From Diphasiastrum complanatum (taxonomy: Eukaryota; Streptophyta; Lycopodiopsida; Lycopodiales; Lycopodiaceae), in the NCBI GenBank assembly GCA_029204225.1, contig CM055110.1:46384147-46448146 (forward strand): 64,000 bases of DNA. Direction: 5' to 3'. The notes under the pieces were generated by a model. It worked only from the letters and a program-made list of their open reading frames with translations, did not search any database and had not been told where the DNA came from. The first letter of the stretch is position 1. Every line of letters starts with the position of its first letter. The position numbers and the translations under genes were made by a program. This document shows, one piece after another, positions 1 through 10,925 of this stretch.

Positions 1-1784
1 TTCACTTTAATTGTGCCATTATCCGCACAGCATTGAAGGGTTGTCTCGACAATTATTCAAGTGATCTTTTCTGTGTCGAGCCCCTTTCGAATATTCACCA
101 CCTCAATCGGATGCCTACAGCTTCATGAGAATGGCAAAAATACACATGCATTTGGAGTGTGGCGTTCAGACCTTGCTAGGCTTGTCGTAACGGCTAAAAC
201 TGACACTCTAAGCCTGCACTTACCAAAAAACACAATTGGTTGATTTCGCTCGCCACACAGCTCAAATCCCCCCTGGAACCGTGTGCACCACCTCCGAATC
301 GCTGAGTAGATGGACGCCGACTATTCACTCGCAGTGATCCACCTCTAGGTGCCCACATTAGCAAGAAATCCCTCTTCCACGGCTGGCACGTTTCTGGCCG
401 CGAGGAGGGATCAAAAAAAAATTATATTCTGTTTTTTTTTTTGAGCGTTTCTGGCCCAGAAACGCGTTTCTCTCGTTTTTGGGAACGCTTTTGCCCAGAA
501 ACGCGTTTCTAGGCAACTATGGTACAAAGGCAATCGAAATCGAAAAATCGATACACTGTTTGATTCCTAATGTTCTGATCTTTGTCACACTGCATGCAAA
601 GCATATGACATCAGTTACGAAACATCATTTCGAAATTTTTTGCTTAAAAAATCCAGTTATGCCGAAACTGTTAGCCATATCCACTGGTTTATGATAGATC
701 TATTAGATTACATGTGTAGAACCACTCTAAACAATTGTAGACCATCCATGCATGTTAGAGCAATTTTCAGCTCTTTTTGGGCCTTCTACACCCTCTTGGG
801 ATTGAATTCTCTGCTCTAACTCCTTGGACAGCTTCAAAAGATGTTGATAAACACTCATGCGAAGTCTACAAAGCAGTTTACAGCAGTATGAAATCGATTC
901 CATGAGAAAACTTGCAAAAATCATCAATTTTGGCAAAGAGTTTTTTCATTTACATAAAGCTGGTACCACTGATAAGGGAAAGCACCTCAAGATCCTGCTT
1001 ATTGGATATCCTTCGCTATTTTTCGAAGTTAAAAGTGCAACAAGACTTGCAATTTGGATTTCATTCAGATCACCGCACCACTTCATTTTTGCGGCTTTTA
1101 CAATTTGCTTATTCTTTCTCGAGCCGATAAATCTCGCATTCCTCGCATTTGTTCTTATATAACATATCGTCTTTGCCAAAGGGTGATAAATGGGTTTATA
1201 TACCAAAAGCTTGTTCAGAATGTTTGTGGTGTGGCAAAATATGTGTCACTCGAACGTGCATCAGGTCTTGCACTATCTCATTCACTGGTTTAAAATCAGG
1301 TTTTGATTCCAAAACCTTGTTTCAAGGCCTATTTTTTTAGCTCTTTAACACCAAATAGTTCATTAGAATGGCACTGTCCCTTTTTCATGAAGACCTGCTC
1401 CTCAATATCCAAAAAGAAAATTTACAAGCTAACTTTGACATCTTCCAATTTCAAAATGTTTCATGCATCTGTGAACTTGAATGTTTCAACTCTTTATAAA
1501 CTTTTAGACATCATAAGAATTTACCACATTATTTTGGACCGATGGTTTTTGAAACGGCAAATTCATACATGCGATTGGAAAACTTTGTGACTGTGACTTG
1601 GAATGTTTGTTTGCAACTATTTTTGTAGTGACTTGCACATGTGGCGTTCATGGCTAGGAATGCAAATCACTCGTCATTTTGTTGATCATAGAGAATGAAA
1701 AACGAGAAGAAAAATGAACAGACTTAATGGATGCTGTGTGATATATCAAATATTTAAAATGTGACCTCCTTGCCTTTGTAACAG
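1..1784. other. Sequence upstream of the first recognised NSUN5 exon
   Basis: No exon of the methyltransferase N-terminal region could be recognised on either strand, and the short open frames here resemble nothing known to me. It is probably intron or 5' flank of the NSUN5 gene. It contains the 3' end of a miniature transposon at about 386-521 and is otherwise AT-rich non-coding sequence. Confidence 0.5.
386..521. mobile_element. hAT-like MITE end with AGAAACGCGTTTCT palindromes
   Basis: Two exact copies of the 14-bp palindrome AGAAACGCGTTTCT lie at 458-471 and 497-510, with related half-sites (CGTTTCTGG) at about 389 and 446. The block ends in AACTATG at 521, matching the CTATG terminus of the complete MITE at 30968-31318, which carries the same palindrome. 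The opposite end was not found, so only one end is certain. Confidence 0.5.
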
Positions 1785-4700
1785 GTACAATATGATGATA
1801 TGATACCGTATTTACTTGTGCTTCCGGCAGGCACAGACTTACATGATCATTCATTAGTTTTGCAAGGATCACTATTTCTACAGGTGGTTAGTTGAATTCT
1901 CTGATGTTGATTTATGGGGCATCCTAGTTATCCTATTGAAAGTCATCTTTTGTTTCAAACAGAATTGTTTATGTTCCATGTTATAAATATCACTGTTCTT
2001 TGTTTACTCACTTGCATATTTCCTTGGTTTGAAAATTGCAGGGTAAAGCTAGCTGCATGCCAGCACAGGCTCTAGATCCTATTCCTGAATGGGAGGTAAT
2101 CAATCAAATAAATCCCTTTATTCAAATTGATGTATACAGAAGGTTGTATGTGTTTGATTGAAGAAGCTCTTTCATATTGTTACTGTGCTTTTGAGAGCTT
2201 AATGTTTTCAATCAAGCATTTGCACCAGACATAAAACGTAGATAGCAAGAGTTAGCAGAATATCCATAAGTATGTTTGTAGTCAAGTTTGCATCAATGCT
2301 TCTTGGTATCATCAACCCTTGGGATCACAGAGAATCGAACTTGGGTGGGCGAGATACACCAACAGTTGCACCAGACATTAGACTTAGATAGCAAGAGTAG
2401 CAGAATATTCATATTCATGTTTATAATCAATTAATAATGCTTCTTGGTTTCCAAGGGGAGGCGTGAACCTGGGACCAATGAAACTTTGATGTCAAGCTAA
2501 CCAACTGAGCCAACCCCATTGGGTAATAATTTTGCAATAATGAGCTCAAGCTCGTCATAAGGCTTTGTAGAAGTGTTTCATGTTATGACATTTTCTTCAG
2601 TTTTTCTTGACAATTACTTCTTGTATTCCCAAAGCTCTTTCATTTCAATTCTTAACAACTGTCATCATGAATGACTACACCGAATTTTTCAAAGTCGAAA
2701 ATATGTATAGTCATGATGACAGTTGTATTTATCACGATATTTGAAAGCTTCCACCATTTCATTCCCTTCTTTATTCAAGAATGCTTAATACTGGTTTATT
2801 CTTGAATGCCCCTGGACATTTGCAAGAAAGGGGGCATAGGGCAAGAGGAATGGATGCCTTGTGGATTGTACTGTATATTTTAGAGGTTGAGCTCTATCCA
2901 GATTGATTTTTGAAGAGTATTCCAAGTATAACATTTTTGAACTCAATTTTACATTGAATACCACCTGATCAAGGATGACAAGGAAATGTTGCAGAAACGT
3001 TCCTGTTGCTTGTTATTTTGGTTAATGTTTTTAGGCATCTCAGAGCAAGTGCTGAAGAGTACAAGAAAGGCAGACAAATTGGACATTACTTTCATGGGAG
3101 AGTGTTTTTGTTGTATACTTATTACCATCATATCCTTGTCTCAACGTATAAGCTAAAAATATAAACCTCAAAAAGTGACTTTATTATTGTTTTATGTTAT
3201 CACTTTTGAGAATTGTTACCGATCAGATGTCCTAGTCATGGAATTTTACCCCAGGCTGTAAGAGCTGGCGTAAATTTTTTTGAGAACCAGTAAGGATGGA
3301 ACCTAGTGTGTGGCGGTGGATTCCATGGAGCTTGGGGCTGGGAAGCCCTAAGGAACAGTTTTAGGAACCATTCTGTGTTCCGTGCTGTGTTCACGTTCTG
3401 TTCTGTGTTTTGTTGCTGTGAAGATTAAGCCTACACACGACACAGCTGAAATCTGTTCTGGGCACTGGCATTTGCATCTGCCAACCTCAAATTGTTGGCA
3501 TCTGAAGACTGAAATCCATCTATCTTGTTGATCTGGCAACCCGTTCTGAAATCGTTGCATTGATCTGAAACCCGTTATAGCAACCCGTTCTTGAAATTGT
3601 TGCATTGATCTGGCAACCCGTTCTTGAAATCATTCCATTGATCTGAAATTGCATTTCGCATCACACCTGAAGCACCTAAAACCGTATTTGGCATCGCACG
3701 TGAAATTGTATCTGGCATCGCATTTGGCAACCGGAAGAAAATGTTAAGGAACGGTTCAGGAACCGTTCCTTACGCTCCTTAGGAACAGTACGGAACCGCT
3801 CCTAGGAACACATTCCTAGGAACCCTTCCGTGGAACTATGGTACTGACCTACAATAATTTAACATGCATGATATGTTTAGGTTCATCTGCTACAAAGTCA
3901 GCATACAGCTAAAATTTCTAAACAGGCATGCCATGTCATTATAGAAACCAGTTTCGTGTTTCTTTTGTTGTCTTCTTTACATGTGAACATGAATGATCAA
4001 ACAGTATTGATTAAAATTTTAAAATTAGGCCTCTCTTTCTCTCTGGTTTTTTCCGTCAAATATGTTATATACTTGGATCCAAGTTGTGTGGTTTGGTTTG
4101 TTGTGACTGTGTTTGTTAGTTTACGATTATGAGCTTTCTAGTCCATGTTATGGTATCTTTAATTCAAGTCAGGAGGAAAGACTCTTCTATTTAGGTATTA
4201 TATTACATTTTGGTATTTTCTGTTATAGGATATTCCCCTGCAAAGATATTCCGATATTTATCTGTACATGTCTGTGTAAGGTTGCGACGCTTTTTCAGTT
4301 GTAAACAAAGTATAAGTTAAGATTAGTGTACTTATGCATTGATCTACTGTCTCCTGGTAGCAGGTCCTAGATGCATGTGCAGCCCCTGGCAACAAGACCG
4401 TTCAGTTGGCTGCTATAATGAAGGGGAGGGGAAGGATCCTTGCATGTGAACAGGATCGATCAAGACTGAAAACCTTGAAGAAGACAGTCGAGCTTGCCGG
4501 GGCTTCTAGTATCCTTCATTTACATTGGGTGTCATGTGGGGCGTGGGCATTGAGTGTGATGGGACCCACCTATTAGCAAAATGTTTGACTGAAAATGATT
4601 TTGACCCATGCCAGATGATTTGTTCTGGTCTGGATTTTGAGTTTTTGTTTCTTTTGTTGGCTTTTGAAAAACTGAGCACCCTTTTCAAACTAAGGCAGGA

Positions 4701-6795
4701 CGTTTGAAAGGGTGCCTTTCTACTTGCTAAGTTTATTTATTAAATATTCTTGGTCCATGAGTTTTTCCTGAATTCAATGGGAACGATCCCTATCTCGGCT
4801 CTCTTAAGTTGTCTTTAACACACATCCAGATATTGAGGTTCTACATCAAGATTTTTTGCAGTCTAATCCATTTGCGGCTAAGTTTTCAAAGGTAAGGATT
4901 ATATGTGCCATCAGCTGATAGGAAGTAGGTGCACAAGCCTGGCTTATAGTCATTCTTTGATTGCAACTCTTTTAACTTCTAGGTATGCTAAAGTAAGCTT
5001 AATGTAGTCTTTCTTAAGCTCTTTCTTTTTGTACCTTTATGCTATCTAATTATCCACTTCTGGACACTTTTTCCTCACTTTATATGGTCTCTTAAAGGTA
5101 ACCTAAGAGTCCCATAAGATATGAAGTTGAAAGTAAGTTGCATCAGTAATACAAGAAACTTTTATGATAATCTCCTAGATATTTGAGACGTACAAGTGTA
5201 ACAACGCAGAAGAGTTGATTTGATATTAACAAGATTTGAAGCTTTTTCAATCCGTCTGGTCTTGAAAGTTGGCAACTGTAAGTCCTGCTTTTAAAAAGTC
5301 TTAAGCTGCAAGTCTGAAATGTTTGTGGAATAATTACTGGATAAGAATATCAAATAATGGCCTACCTTGAGTAATTTTAAGCTTTTCTGTTTTATGGCAA
5401 GAGTCGTTACATATCAAGAAAACCTGGATTTTCTTTGGACCTTTATCTTGGAATTTTACGCTGAATTGGTCTTGTAAAAGTATGTTCTATATTATTGAAT
5501 GAGGTTACTGGACTTCAAGCTATTTGTCATCTAGTGTCATTATTGTTGTATTTATCGAGTGCTTCATTGCATGGGCGAGATAACACTAGATATTTCTTGC
5601 ATACTGAACTATTGATGAGACAGACATGTTGTATCATCTCTGAAATCCTTTGGCGGAGAGCGATGGAATGCAAAGTGTTGAAGCTTGAAAGCCATCACCT
5701 TGACACAAGTCTTCTATCAGAAATTTAGAATGCATCATTGTGAATGGCAGTCTGTCGTAAAGTTGCACTTTCGAATACTAGTGGTATGAAGTCAAGAAAT
5801 TTTCAATGAGTAGAGCTGATGTGAAGCACCTAAGAGGGCCTTAAAAGATTGGCTAACTTTAAAGGACCTAAGTAGAGCTTCAGTAATTTGTAGGCTTTCA
5901 AAGCATTCAATTTCTAGATTATGTGCTATATGATTCTTGAATTTTGGGTACATGACAATTTGGCATCAAAGCAAGGATTCAGATATTCTGATATGAACAT
6001 TGTTATTGTACTTTCGGTGTTGAATCTATCAGGTCCATGCTAAGGTCACATTTGCTTCATCCCCACTTTGATGGATGAGCTAAAGTTTGGTGGCAGACAG
6101 TGAAAGAATGATTTGTGATGGAATGGGATTGTTTTACAATGTTGTGCAAAGATTTCAAGGACCTCTAGTTGCAATTATGGTCTTCTATTCAACACATTAC
6201 ATTTGCACAATCTAAACATCAAGAGTTTTGAAAATGAACTTTGAATATCAAATGTGATGATATTTCACCTGGTGCTGCAAAATGTAGATGACTGCCAGAA
6301 AGTATGAATGGAATGGACTTTAAAAGGATCTAGGTTTATAGTACCATAAGAAACTAACATTCGAAGGAGGTCATTTGGACTATTTGGCATACAACTGAAA
6401 CATGATATCTAGGTAAGAGCTCAAAAACAGAAGTCAAATGAACAAGAGACTAGCTGGAATTTTTGATTGAGAACAAGTATATCATCAATATAAACAAGGA
6501 GATTGGAGCCAATAAGTTGTTTGAAATCATTTTTCATGATATTTTAATAGGCTCGACATCAAGGCCTATAGTCATTGAATAACTGGGGTGGTCAATTTTT
6601 GGAAAAATAGTAGCTTTCCCTATCTGGTCCAATATATTATCCATATAAGGATCAGGGTATACTGATTATGGATATTGAGACAGGCTACTGATAAATTGTA
6701 AAGGATCCTTCCAACAATACCTAATTCCTAATTTGAAGAATAGGCAGGCAGCACGTTTGGAGGGAAACAGTGTATGCATCATAATTGGCCCTGGA

Positions 6796-6844
<49 letters not shown>

Positions 6845-8612
6845 ACCTCAAACTTCAGGCCCCATTCTCAGATAAGTTTTGTTGCACATTCTGAGAATTC
6901 TGACTCACATGCCCTGTCCTGTACGTGTTCCTTTTGGAATGGCAGTTCTGAAAGATTCTTGTTATTCTTGCAGAAAGGTTATCTCATATCATATCATCTT
7001 GGGACCATGTTATTATAGATGTATGGCTGAGTTGCTCTTATCTGTTCAATTCATTAAGCTCATGGACCACCGGCTATAAAAGTATTTTTTTTAGTCTTTG
7101 ACCGTTTACCAAGATAGAAAGTTCCCTTGGGTAATTTTACCCTTTCATAGACAGAATGATGCAGGCAGAGAGCTTAAACTTGGTATTACGACTAAGTTTG
7201 TACACAGCCTGATGCTACTGGCATGCATACCCTTTCACGGACCATCGAAATTGGATTAATGATTGAGGGCGGTTCGTGTATTTTGATGAAAGGATTGTAG
7301 CCGTATTCTCTTATTTATTCTGGGTCATGCGTCTTGGAAATTCTTGGAGAATTTTTTTTTGTTTTGCACAAAGTGATATCTGAATTGTCAAATCATAATT
7401 TAGCCACATCTGCTTCCTAACAATTAGGAGGTTTTAAAACTTTTTCCTGGCTAACATCATTTTCTCGTTTCTAACACGACTCAGCTTTTGAATTTAACCC
7501 TCGTTTGTCGCTCTCTTGCACCATTCATGCAACTATCTTTATATGAAAAACTGCTGTTTTTGGGTAGGTTCGTGCAATTTTGCTGGATCCTTCATGCTCA
7601 GGATCTGGGACAACTCTTCATCGTCTAGACAATCTGCTTCCTTCATTTGCAAAAGGTGTGTTCCTAAACCTTTATCACTTGCAAGTTTAGTAATTTGGCA
7701 CGAAATGCATGGCATGGCAGTAGATTTGGCTTCTATATCCATTGAGCATGTCAAATTGGTAAAGTTCATTGAGCTTCATTGGTGGCTAAATTCTGAATTC
7801 CATGTTATAAATCTTGCCAAATGGATAACAACTTACCTATACAGGTTTTTACTCTCCGTTCTGAGATCCTTTTTCTGCAGGCCAGCTTGAGGAAGACAAG
7901 GAGAAGCAGAGAGTAGAGTGTCTGGCTCGTTTTCAAGAAGCAGCTCTTCGGCATGCATTATCCTGTGTGTGGTCATTTTCTCTCTTAAAGTTGCTTCTGC
8001 TGGAGGCTTGTATCTTGTTTTGGTTTCTCAAGTCCTTCATCCCTTCATTAATCCTGTTGTCATTTGCAGTTCCGGCTGTGGAGAGAATAATTTATAGCAC
8101 TTGCTCCATAAATAAGCGGGAGAATGAGGATGTGGTCGCGTCTGTACTCCCCTTTGCACATGCCCACAATTTTGAGCTAGCTACAGCATTTCCCGAATGG
8201 CCACACAGAGGTCTCGAAGTTGTTGATGGAGGTGAAAAACTTTCACTCTATGCCTATTGTAGTTTGTTTTGTGATTCTGGTCATATCTTACAAAGCCTTA
8301 GCTGCACTCTGATCTCCAGTATACTTTGCTGCAGCTCACCACCTTCTTCGCACTGATGCTGCCAGGGACAAAACAGATGGATTTTTCATCGCTCTTTTTG
8401 TTAGAGAGCAATCTTGGCCTTCATCATTAGCTGGCATTAACCTTGCCAATAAGTCTACTTCTCATCATGCTGCTGTTGAGAAAGAGCAAGATGTTGAGAG
8501 AGAGCAACAAGATGAAGCTCAAGAGTGCATGAGGGTGCTCACAAGTTTTAAGGGAGTGCAAACTGAATCCAAGAAGAGACGCCAGAAAAAGAAACAGAAG
8601 AAAAAGAAATAA
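1785..8612 (+). CDS. NSUN5: 25S rRNA (cytosine-C5)-methyltransferase, NSUN5 type (5'-partial, 8 exons)
   Basis: This is a SAM-dependent RNA m5C methyltransferase of the NOL1/NOP2/Sun family. NSUN5/Rcm1 proteins modify a cytosine of large-subunit rRNA in the nucleolus. Exons are 1785-1883, 2042-2095, 4364-4508, 4830-4891, 7568-7655, 7881-7964, 8070-8231 and 8335-8612. All junctions are GT-AG, phases join without a frame break, and together they encode 323 residues. Motif I, LDACAAPGNKT, is the SAM-binding loop at the start of exon 3. Motif IV, DPSCSGSG, is in exon 5. Motif VI, YSTCS with the catalytic Cys, is in exon 7. Exon 1 here carries the family segment LVLPAGTDLH, so roughly 150-200 N-terminal residues lie outside or were not recognised. 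The tail after the FFIALF strand is extended and ends in a Lys-rich stretch (RQKKKQKKKK), plausibly a nucleolar signal. A Gypsy element begins 69 bp after the stop. No coding defect is seen. Confidence 0.92.
2218..2530 (-). repeat. Tandemly duplicated tRNA-derived SINE-like unit in NSUN5 intron
   Basis: Two units of about 150 bp begin with TGCACCAGACAT at about 2220 and 2370 and share the following segment up to ATGCTTCTTGG. On the minus strand the second unit ends in a tRNA-like stretch with an A-box-like TGGCTCAGTTGG and a B-box-like AGGTTCACGCC. The first unit retains the B-box-like AAGTTCGATTC but has a broken A box. This is the organisation of a SINE with an RNA polymerase III promoter. 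I cannot name the family. Confidence 0.55.
2656..2725. repeat. Short foldback hairpin in NSUN5 intron
   Basis: An arm starting CAACTGTCATCATGA pairs with a downstream arm ending TCATGATGACAGTTG. The stem is about 22 bp with a small bulge and the loop about 25 nt. It could be a tiny MITE or a small-RNA-type hairpin. Nothing else supports either reading. Confidence 0.45.
3345..3840. mobile_element. hAT-like MITE with GGAACC-type inverted repeats in NSUN5 intron
   Basis: Repeated GGAAC/GTTCC motifs cluster at both sides of this block. AAGGAACGGTTC pairs with GAACCGTTCCTT at 3746-3771, and further copies run to 3830. The right end is GGAACTATG at 3840, sharing the CTATG terminus of other MITEs here. 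The interior carries short imperfect repeats of the type CAACCCGTTCTTGAAATC. The left boundary and the target duplication were not resolved. Confidence 0.5.
4892..7567 (+). other. Large NSUN5 intron (2.7 kb)
   Basis: This is the intron between the exon ending in KFSK and the exon encoding VRAILLDPSCSGSG. It begins GTAAGG and ends GGGTAG. It holds a CT microsatellite at 6799-6842 and no recognisable coding sequence. Confidence 0.8.
6799..6842. repeat. (CT)n microsatellite
   Basis: About 22 uninterrupted CT units. The Ser-Leu or Arg-Glu open frames across it are artefacts of the repeat. Confidence 0.95.
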
Positions 8613-8680
8613 TGTACTCTTATTGACGTAAAGGCATCTAATTGAATTCATGGGAAAGTAATATTCTCGTCAAATCTAAT

Positions 8681-9098
8681 AGCTATGGACTTGGCTCATT
8701 ACATTCGCCGCGTCCATTTACATTTACAGTTACTTTACTTTATGCATAAGCAGGCCTTGGGCCCTTTTTTATTCATTAGTGACATTCAGACTATATGGTT
8801 GGCCTTTGGCCTTATTATTCATTATTAGGCCATTTGGACATATTACTGGAGAGTGGGGGCCTTTTTGGAGGGCGCACTATTATCCCTCCCAGTTGGGCCC
8901 TAGCCACTGGAAGCTTCCTTTTAGGGCTTCCTCTTGGCTATAAGTAGGGAAACTGTGTCATTTGTCATTCAGCTGATGATATTGATCTCTCTCTTTAGCC
9001 TCCTTAATCTCTCTCTTTCCTGCTTTCTAGGGTTAAGTCTTGCTTATGTGATGCTTTCATAGCTTAATTCTAGATCAACTGTGGCTCTATTCGTAACT
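8681..9098 (+). repeat. Gypsy-1 5' LTR
   Basis: 418 bp, starting AGCTATGG (AGTTATGG in the 3' copy) and ending CGTAACT immediately before the primer site. The ends form the short inverted repeat AGTTA/TAACT rather than the usual TG...CA. A TATA-like CTATAAGTA at 8938 lies about 160 bp before the LTR end. It retains a 53-bp segment missing from the 3' LTR. Confidence 0.9.
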
Positions 9099-9110
9099 TG
9101 GTATCAGAGC
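9099..9110 (+). other. Gypsy-1 primer binding site
   Basis: TGGTATCAGAGC directly abuts the 5' LTR and is complementary to the 3' end of plant initiator methionine tRNA, the usual minus-strand primer. Confidence 0.92.
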
Positions 9111-9752
9111 ACTTTTCTGAGCACAATCTGGAATTTTTTCTTTGCTGCTTTGCCTTGCTCCTCCATCGCTGTTCCTACAGCTCCATTACCGTTTTGACAG
9201 CCCTGTTCCATCGCTGCTCCTTCCACTCCTTCCTCCCCAGCGTTCCCTCTGTTTTGTCCCCTCGTTTCTTTGCTGCCTAGCGCTCCTCCTCTTCCTTTCC
9301 ATCGCTGTCCCTACCTTCCGACCTATCACTTTCGTCTGATATTTTTCTAGTTTGCAGCCATCTTCCACAGTTAGTTCCCTGACTGTCCAGCACCCATCCT
9401 CATCCAAAAACTACCCAATTCCGATATCATTTGCTATTCCAAACAGCTAAAATTCTTCAACCTGTAAATCGCTGCCTCAGCACTCCCAACTTGTCACTTT
9501 TGCCTTTTTTTTTTTCCAATTCCAGCCATCTTTTACAGCTTATCAAAAGGCTGTCGCGCGCTCATTCTCCACCACATTTTCAGGAATTCTGACTCCGTTT
9601 ACTCTTTCAAATTCACATTGTATCCTTGGCTGTCCAGCGCATTTTTACAGCTTCTCCATTATTCATTGCTGTCTGTTTTTTCAGTTGTGATAATATAGGT
9701 TGTAATAGGCTAAGAGACTACTCAGGAAACCTTATCCGATTAGTTTCGTCGC
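9111..9752 (+). other. Gypsy-1 untranslated leader
   Basis: About 640 bp between the PBS and the first gag ATG. It is C/T-rich, with no coding sequence recognised. Long non-coding leaders of this kind are normal in plant Gypsy elements. Confidence 0.7.
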
Positions 9753-10925
9753 ATGGATGAGACCCTTTCTGGCCTCGTTCTTCGCTTCGATTCAGTTATG
9801 ACCGGCTTTGCTACTATGCAGTCACAGATTGATTCTTTACAGTCTCATGGTCCTGGTAAAGCTCCTGTTTTTTCTACATTTGGGACTCCTCCTCCATTTG
9901 GATTTCCATTTTCTTCTGCTAGTCAGCCTGGTGGTGGACCGTTCATTCCATCTAACCCACCTCCTGGTTTCTTTCCTCGTCCCCCCCTTCCTGAGCCACA
10001 CTTTGCTCGAGACTTTCGTGATAGGGTACAACTTGCTACTTATTCCGGTTCCTCCGACGAGAACTTATTAGAGAATTGGTTTGCTAAGCTTGACACATAT
10101 TTTCAGATTTATCCCAAGACTGATCCTCAGAAGATCCAGTTGGCTGCTTTACATTTAGATGGACGTGCCGCCACGTGGTGGCGAGTTTATAGAGTTGATC
10201 CTGATCGGGAAAGGTTCCATGTCTGGCATACTTTTCGCCGTGACCTCCGCCATGCTATGATTGATCCTCAATGGCTTGACCGCCAACGTGATACATTCCG
10301 TAGTCTCACTCAGACCAGTGATCTATACAGATAAGTTTATGGAGCTTTCTTATCTTTTCACAGATCTACAGCCCACTGAGCTTATTTCTCGTTACATTGC
10401 TGGGCTTTGTGGTGCTTTACGTTATGATGTTTCTTCCTTCCGTCCTACCACACTTGTTGAGGCAATGTCTCTTGCTAGTACTTTACAGCATAAGTACTCT
10501 GACACCCTCCCCTCTCGCTTCTCCCGACCCCGTCCTTCTGCTTCATCTTTTTTCGCTACGTTCACCTCTACACCGGCCCCTTCTGTTCCAGCTCTCTCCA
10601 TTGCCCCTTCGCCTCCTCGTCCTCCGACTCCTCGACTTGCTTTTGTCCGACGTTACACGTCTGCAGAGTTCGCTGATCTTCAGCAGAAGCGTCTTTGCTT
10701 TCGTTGTAAGAGTCCTGACCATCTTGCCCGTGATTGCCGCCAGCCTCTTCCTACTACTACTGGTGTTTTTTACTATGAGGGCACTACTCCAGATGATTCC
10801 GATATCTACATTCATATTTCTGATGAGCCTGACTTATCCTCTGAGCCTTCCCCTGATTTACTTCCTGCTACTTGCCATGCTCAGCTTGCCTATGCTACTT
10901 GGACAGGGCGTCCTGGTCCTCGCTC
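9753..10925 (+). pseudogene. Gypsy-1 gag (capsid and zinc knuckle), frameshifted
   Basis: The first frame (9753-10334) starts MDETLSGL and contains the capsid segment LENWFAKLDTYFQIYP and AALHLDGRAATWW, typical of the retrotransposon gag domain. It stops at 10334 and the protein continues in another frame from about 10320. There a CCHC zinc knuckle, CFRCKSPDHLARDC, lies at about 10694-10735. Gag forms the cytoplasmic virus-like particle. The frame change makes this copy non-functional unless supplied in trans. Confidence 0.88.

Noticed and set aside
2455-2525. tRNA gene on the minus strand
   Set aside because: A and B box-like motifs exist, but no full cloverleaf could be folded by eye and the unit is duplicated as a repeat; treated as SINE-like.
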